A stretch of 8,674 nucleotides of DNA. Source: Planococcaceae bacterium UBA3370 (lineage in GTDB: Bacteria > Bacillota > Bacilli > Bacillales_A > Planococcaceae). Position numbers and translations under genes: made by a program. Below, piece by piece: positions 5,448 through 8,674 of the stretch. The notes beneath the pieces were generated by a model. The model was given only the letters and a program-made list of their open reading frames with translations. It searched no databases and was not told the origin of the DNA. Location: NCBI GenBank assembly GCA_002360295.1, contig DEQI01000298.1, forward strand, positions 4,390 to 13,063, in the 5' to 3' direction. Every line of letters starts with the position of its first letter. The stretch's first letter is position 1.

Positions 5448-7358
5448 ATGGAGGGAAAACAAATCGACATTTTAAATAAAATTAGACGTTATAGGGAAGA
5501 AGAAGACAGGCTGAAGTGGGAAGGCAATTTTGCAGAGTATTTACAGCTTGTAAAAGAAAGGCCGGAAATTGCTCAAACAGCTCATTCACGTGTTTACAAT
5601 ATGATAAAAAGCGCTGGTGTTGAGGAACGTGATGAGCAAAAGATGTTCAAATTTTTCGGTAAGGAAATTTTTGGTCTAGAAACAGCGTTAGAGCGACTTG
5701 TAGAAGAATATTTTCACCCTGCAGCAAAAAGATTGGACGTTCGCAAACGAATTTTGTTATTAATGGGCCCAGTAAGTGGTGGTAAATCAACGATCGTAAC
5801 ATTGTTGAAAAATGGCCTTGAACAGTATTCACGAACAGATGAAGGCGCGGTTTACGCGATTAAAGGATGCCCAATGCACGAGGACCCACTTCATCTAATT
5901 CCTCACCATTTACGTAGTGATTTTTATGAAGAGTACGGGATTCGTATTGAAGGAAGCCTGTCACCACTTAATACGATGCGTCTCGAACAAGAATATGACG
6001 GTCAAATTGAGGATGTTCGCATCGAAAGAATTTTCTTTTCTGAAGATAAACGTGTTGGTATCGGGACATTTACGCCTTCTGATCCAAAATCACAAGATAT
6101 TGCAGATTTAACCGGCAGCATTGATTTTTCAACAATTGCTGAATACGGTTCAGAGTCGGACCCGCGTGCTTATCGTTTCGATGGAGAATTAAATAAAGCG
6201 AACCGGGGTATGATGGAATTCCAAGAAATGCTGAAGTTAGATGAAAAGTTTTTATGGCATTTATTATCTCTAACGCAGGAAGGGAATTTTAAAGCGGGGC
6301 GGTTTGCATTAATTAGTGCCGATGAACTGATTGTTGCTCATACGAATGAAACAGAGTACAGAACGTTCATTGCCAATAAAAAAAATGAGGCGTTACACTC
6401 TCGCATCATTGTGATGCCAATCCCATACAATTTGAAAGTGAGTCAGGAAGAACGAATTTATGAAAAGATGATTAAGGAAAGTGATATGGCACATGTCCAT
6501 ATTGCACCACATGCATTACGCGTCGCTGCTATTTTCTCTGTTTTAACGAGGCTAGAAATACCGAAAAAGCAGGGTGTAGATGTCGTCAAGAAAATGCGCT
6601 TATACGACGGCGAAAGCGTGGAGGGCTATAATGCGGTCGATATCGAGGAACTGAAAAAAGAATACCCGAATGAAGGAATGCATGGCATTGACCCTCGCTA
6701 TGTTATTAATCGTATTTCTTCAGCTATCATTCGTAAGGAAGTACCTTCAATCAATGCATTAGATGTATTGCGTTCATTAAAAGACGGACTTGATCAGCAT
6801 GCGTCCATATCTGAAGAAGATCGCAAAAATTACATGAACTATATTGCTGTGGCAAGAAGAGAATATGATGAAATTGCTAAAAATGAAGTGCAAAAAGCAT
6901 TTGTCTATTCTTATGAGGAATCAGCGAAAACATTAATGAATAATTATCTGGATAATGTGGAAGCTTATTGCAATAAAAACAAGCTGCATGATCCGTTAAC
7001 AGGCGAAGAAATGAATCCAGATGAAAAACTAATGCGTTCCATTGAAGAGCAAATTGGTATTTCTGAAAATGCAAAAAAAGCATTTAGAGAAGAAATTTTA
7101 ATTCGTCTTTCTGCATATGCTCGAAAAGGAAAACGGTTCGATTATAATTCACATGATCGATTACGAGAGGCGATTCAAAAGAAATTATTTGCGGACTTAA
7201 AGGATATCGTGAAAATCACAACATCTTCACAAACACCGGATGAGTCCCAGTTGAAAAGAATCAATGAAGTCGTTGCGACGCTCATCAATGAACATGGCTA
7301 TAATTCAACTTCAGCAAATGAATTATTACGCTATGTAGGAAGCTTGTTAAATCGCTAA
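5448..7358 (+). CDS. prkA: PrkA, AAA+ sporulation protein
   Basis: This frame encodes PrkA, a cytosolic AAA+ protein of the sporulation mother cell, long called a serine kinase and more recently described as an ATP-dependent, Lon-related protease affecting late sigma-factor expression. From ATG 5448 (636 residues), the Walker A is GPVSGGKST at 107-115, a Walker-B-like conserved segment is ANRGMMEFQEMLK at 251-263, and HTNETEY at 298-304 is a sensor-like motif. The C-terminal PrkA domain fills roughly 390-636. The start is odd: GGAGGG (5450-5455) overlaps this ATG and is placed for initiation at 5463, an ATC codon exactly where B. subtilis PrkA starts (MDILKK; here IDILNK), giving 631 residues, the usual length. 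I keep the outer ATG as the conservative limit. The gene is closed by a strong terminator, so it is not strongly co-transcribed with yhbH. Confidence 0.96.
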   Translation: MEGKQIDILNKIRRYREEEDRLKWEGNFAEYLQLVKERPEIAQTAHSRVYNMIKSAGVEERDEQKMFKFFGKEIFGLETALERLVEEYFHPAAKRLDVRKRILLLMGPVSGGKSTIVTLLKNGLEQYSRTDEGAVYAIKGCPMHEDPLHLIPHHLRSDFYEEYGIRIEGSLSPLNTMRLEQEYDGQIEDVRIERIFFSEDKRVGIGTFTPSDPKSQDIADLTGSIDFSTIAEYGSESDPRAYRFDGELNKANRGMMEFQEMLKLDEKFLWHLLSLTQEGNFKAGRFALISADELIVAHTNETEYRTFIANKKNEALHSRIIVMPIPYNLKVSQEERIYEKMIKESDMAHVHIAPHALRVAAIFSVLTRLEIPKKQGVDVVKKMRLYDGESVEGYNAVDIEELKKEYPNEGMHGIDPRYVINRISSAIIRKEVPSINALDVLRSLKDGLDQHASISEEDRKNYMNYIAVARREYDEIAKNEVQKAFVYSYEESAKTLMNNYLDNVEAYCNKNKLHDPLTGEEMNPDEKLMRSIEEQIGISENAKKAFREEILIRLSAYARKGKRFDYNSHDRLREAIQKKLFADLKDIVKITTSSQTPDESQLKRINEVVATLINEHGYNSTSANELLRYVGSLLNR

Positions 7359-7367
7359 AACTATAGG

Positions 7368-7411
7368 AATGTCCAAAAAGCTTGTTCTTAAACTTTTTGG
7401 ACATTTTTTTA
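7368..7411 (+). terminator. strong intrinsic terminator after prkA
   Basis: A perfect 13-bp stem, AATGTCCAAAAAG (7368-7380) / CTTTTTGGACATT (7393-7405), has a 12-base loop and runs into T7 (to 7411). It begins 10 bases after the prkA stop. Confidence 0.92.
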
Positions 7412-7426
7412 TTTCTATTTTTAGTG

Positions 7427-7454
7427 AAATACCGACAAAAAATCGCATATGATA
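7427..7454 (+). promoter_or_regulatory. sporulation-sigma-type promoter of yhbH
   Basis: CATATGATA (7446-7454) matches the CATAnnnTA -10 of sigma-K perfectly and is also close to sigma-E. AAATAC (7427-7432), 13 bp upstream, is a fair sigma-E -35. Sigma-E and sigma-K -10 elements are similar, so the sigma factor cannot be decided by eye. The site lies between the prkA terminator and the yhbH ribosome binding site. Confidence 0.5.
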
Positions 7455-7483
7455 GACAAAGAAATTTTTGAGGGAGGATATAA

Positions 7484-8650
7484 ATGAGCGAAAATGATAA
7501 TAGCCACTTTGTCATCTCTCGTGAAGATTGGTCACTCCATCGTAAAGGGCAACAAGACCAACAACGGCATAAGGAAAAAGTAGATGAGGCTATAAAAAAC
7601 AATTTACCTGACTTAGTAAGTGAAGAAAGCATTATATTATCGAACGGGCGAGAAGTGATTAAAATTCCAATCCGATCATTAGATGAGTATAAAATTCGCT
7701 ATAACTATGATAAATCAAAGCATGTTGGTCAAGGTCAAGGAGACAGTCAAATTGGTGATGTAGTGGCTCGAGATGGCAGGGCAGGACAAAAAAAAGGTGC
7801 TGGTCAAGGCACAAAAGCTGGGGATAAAGCCGGTGAAGATTACTATGAAGCGGAAGTTAGTATGGATGATGTGCAGGACGTTTTGTTTCAGCAATTAGAG
7901 CTTCCGAATTTACAGCAAAAAGAAGTAGCCAATATACCTACTGAAAAAATTGAGTTTAATGATATTCGAAAAAAAGGCTTAATGGGCAATATCGATAAAA
8001 AACAAACGATTTTAACTGCGATCAAACGAAATGCGATAAAAGGGAAAGCTTCTATTACACCGATTCATAATGACGATTTACGATTTAAAGTTTGGGATGA
8101 AGTGGTTAAACCAGAATCTCGAGCGGTCGTTTTAGCAATGATGGATACAAGTGGATCAATGGGGAACTTTGAAAAAGCATGTGCTCGAAGCTTTTTCTTT
8201 TGGATGACAAGATTTTTACGTTCAAAGTATACATCTGTTGAAATTGAATTTATTGCACACCATACGGAAGCAAAAGTAGTGACAGAAGAGGAATTTTTCA
8301 CTAAAGGTCAAAGTGGAGGTACCATTTGTTCATCCGCTTATGCCAAAGCATTAGAGCTCATTCAACAAAAATATCCACCATCTCGCTATAACATCTATCC
8401 TGTGCATTTTTCAGATGGCGAAAATTTATCATCAGACAATGAACGCTGCATGAAATTAGTAAAGGAACTCATGGATGTATCGCAAATGTTTGGCTACGGC
8501 GAAGTCAATGCCTATAGCAGAGCCTCTTCTTTAATGTCCAACTATAAAAAAATAGAAGATCCGAAATTTCGCTATTATATTTTGAAGTATAAAACGGATG
8601 TCTATGCAGCTTTGAAAAGCTTTTTTAAAAAACAAGATGTAACCATATAA
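7484..8650 (+). CDS. yhbH: YhbH, DUF444 vWA-like sporulation protein
   Basis: The 388-residue protein belongs to the DUF444 (YhbH/YeaH) family, required for normal sporulation in B. subtilis. The N-terminal part carries [21 protein letters not shown] and a Gly/Gln-rich low-complexity linker (about 82-117). The C-terminal part is a von Willebrand factor A-like fold with an apparently complete metal-ion-dependent adhesion site: D221-x-S223-x-S225 in DTSGSMG, T280 in SGGT and D311 in FSDGEN. YhbH/YeaH genes recur beside prkA/yeaG and often spoVR/ycgB, and the products are thought to work together; the target is not known. GGGAGG (7472-7477) is 6 bases upstream of the ATG. It has its own sporulation-type promoter and is complete within the window. 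Confidence 0.96.
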   Translation: MSENDNSHFVISREDWSLHRKGQQDQQRHKEKVDEAIKNNLPDLVSEESIILSNGREVIKIPIRSLDEYKIRYNYDKSKHVGQGQGDSQIGDVVARDGRAGQKKGAGQGTKAGDKAGEDYYEAEVSMDDVQDVLFQQLELPNLQQKEVANIPTEKIEFNDIRKKGLMGNIDKKQTILTAIKRNAIKGKASITPIHNDDLRFKVWDEVVKPESRAVVLAMMDTSGSMGNFEKACARSFFFWMTRFLRSKYTSVEIEFIAHHTEAKVVTEEEFFTKGQSGGTICSSAYAKALELIQQKYPPSRYNIYPVHFSDGENLSSDNERCMKLVKELMDVSQMFGYGEVNAYSRASSLMSNYKKIEDPKFRYYILKYKTDVYAALKSFFKKQDVTI

Positions 8651-8674
8651 ATATATGAAGAGTGCCTTCAAATT

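Noticed and set aside
7285..7632. 115-residue open frame on the - strand
   Set aside because: It spans the prkA 3' end, a strong terminator and the yhbH 5' end. It has no recognisable domain and is a chance frame opposite real genes.
8656..8670. Terminator after yhbH
   Set aside because: Only a 5-bp stem (TGAAG/CTTCA) is visible, and the window ends before any T-run could be seen.

Overview
The window looks like chromosomal DNA of an AT-rich, endospore-forming member of the Bacillales. Lysinibacillus, Solibacillus or a close relative is my best guess. The reasons are the strong AGGAGG-type ribosome binding sites, the low-GC codon use, the sporulation pair prkA and yhbH with sporulation-sigma-like promoters, and a ydjG-ydjH pair of the kind known from Bacillus subtilis. 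All protein-coding genes I can support lie on the + strand.

Layout. Bases 48-1834 carry two overlapping genes: ydjG (tandem zinc ribbons plus a C-terminal membrane segment) and ydjH (secreted or membrane-anchored TPM domain). In B. subtilis these belong to the PspA envelope-stress module. A gene for a YehS/DUF1456 protein follows (1995-2489). Immediately after it lies the most interesting element, a compact locus (about 2498-2800) with the layout of a type I toxin-antitoxin system. It encodes a 27-residue hydrophobic Hol-Tox-like peptide. Its leader folds over its own Shine-Dalgarno sequence, and its 5' and 3' ends can pair over a long range. An antisense RNA is predicted on the - strand, with its promoter embedded in the toxin terminator and its own terminator hairpin just after the toxin stop codon.

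Bases 3051-3728 encode an unrecognised two-helix membrane protein with a cytoplasmic domain and a very acidic loop, followed by a good terminator. The 440-base gap after it holds two adjacent, unrelated tandem repeats: five diverged 21-bp units (3839-3943) and two perfect 36-bp units (3961-4032). A DUF418/YeiB-like integral membrane protein follows (4168-5343).

The right-hand end is sporulation-related. prkA (AAA+ PrkA protein) is preceded by a sigma-E-like promoter and ended by a strong terminator. yhbH (DUF444, von Willebrand A-like fold with an intact metal-binding motif) follows with its own sporulation-type -10 element. PrkA and YhbH belong to the PrkA/YhbH/SpoVR gene group and are expected to act together in the mother cell. 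By homology the prkA start falls on an ATC codon behind a well-placed ribosome binding site, which is worth checking.

Most of the window is ordinary core chromosome. The 2498-4160 stretch is where the unexplained or accessory signals concentrate.
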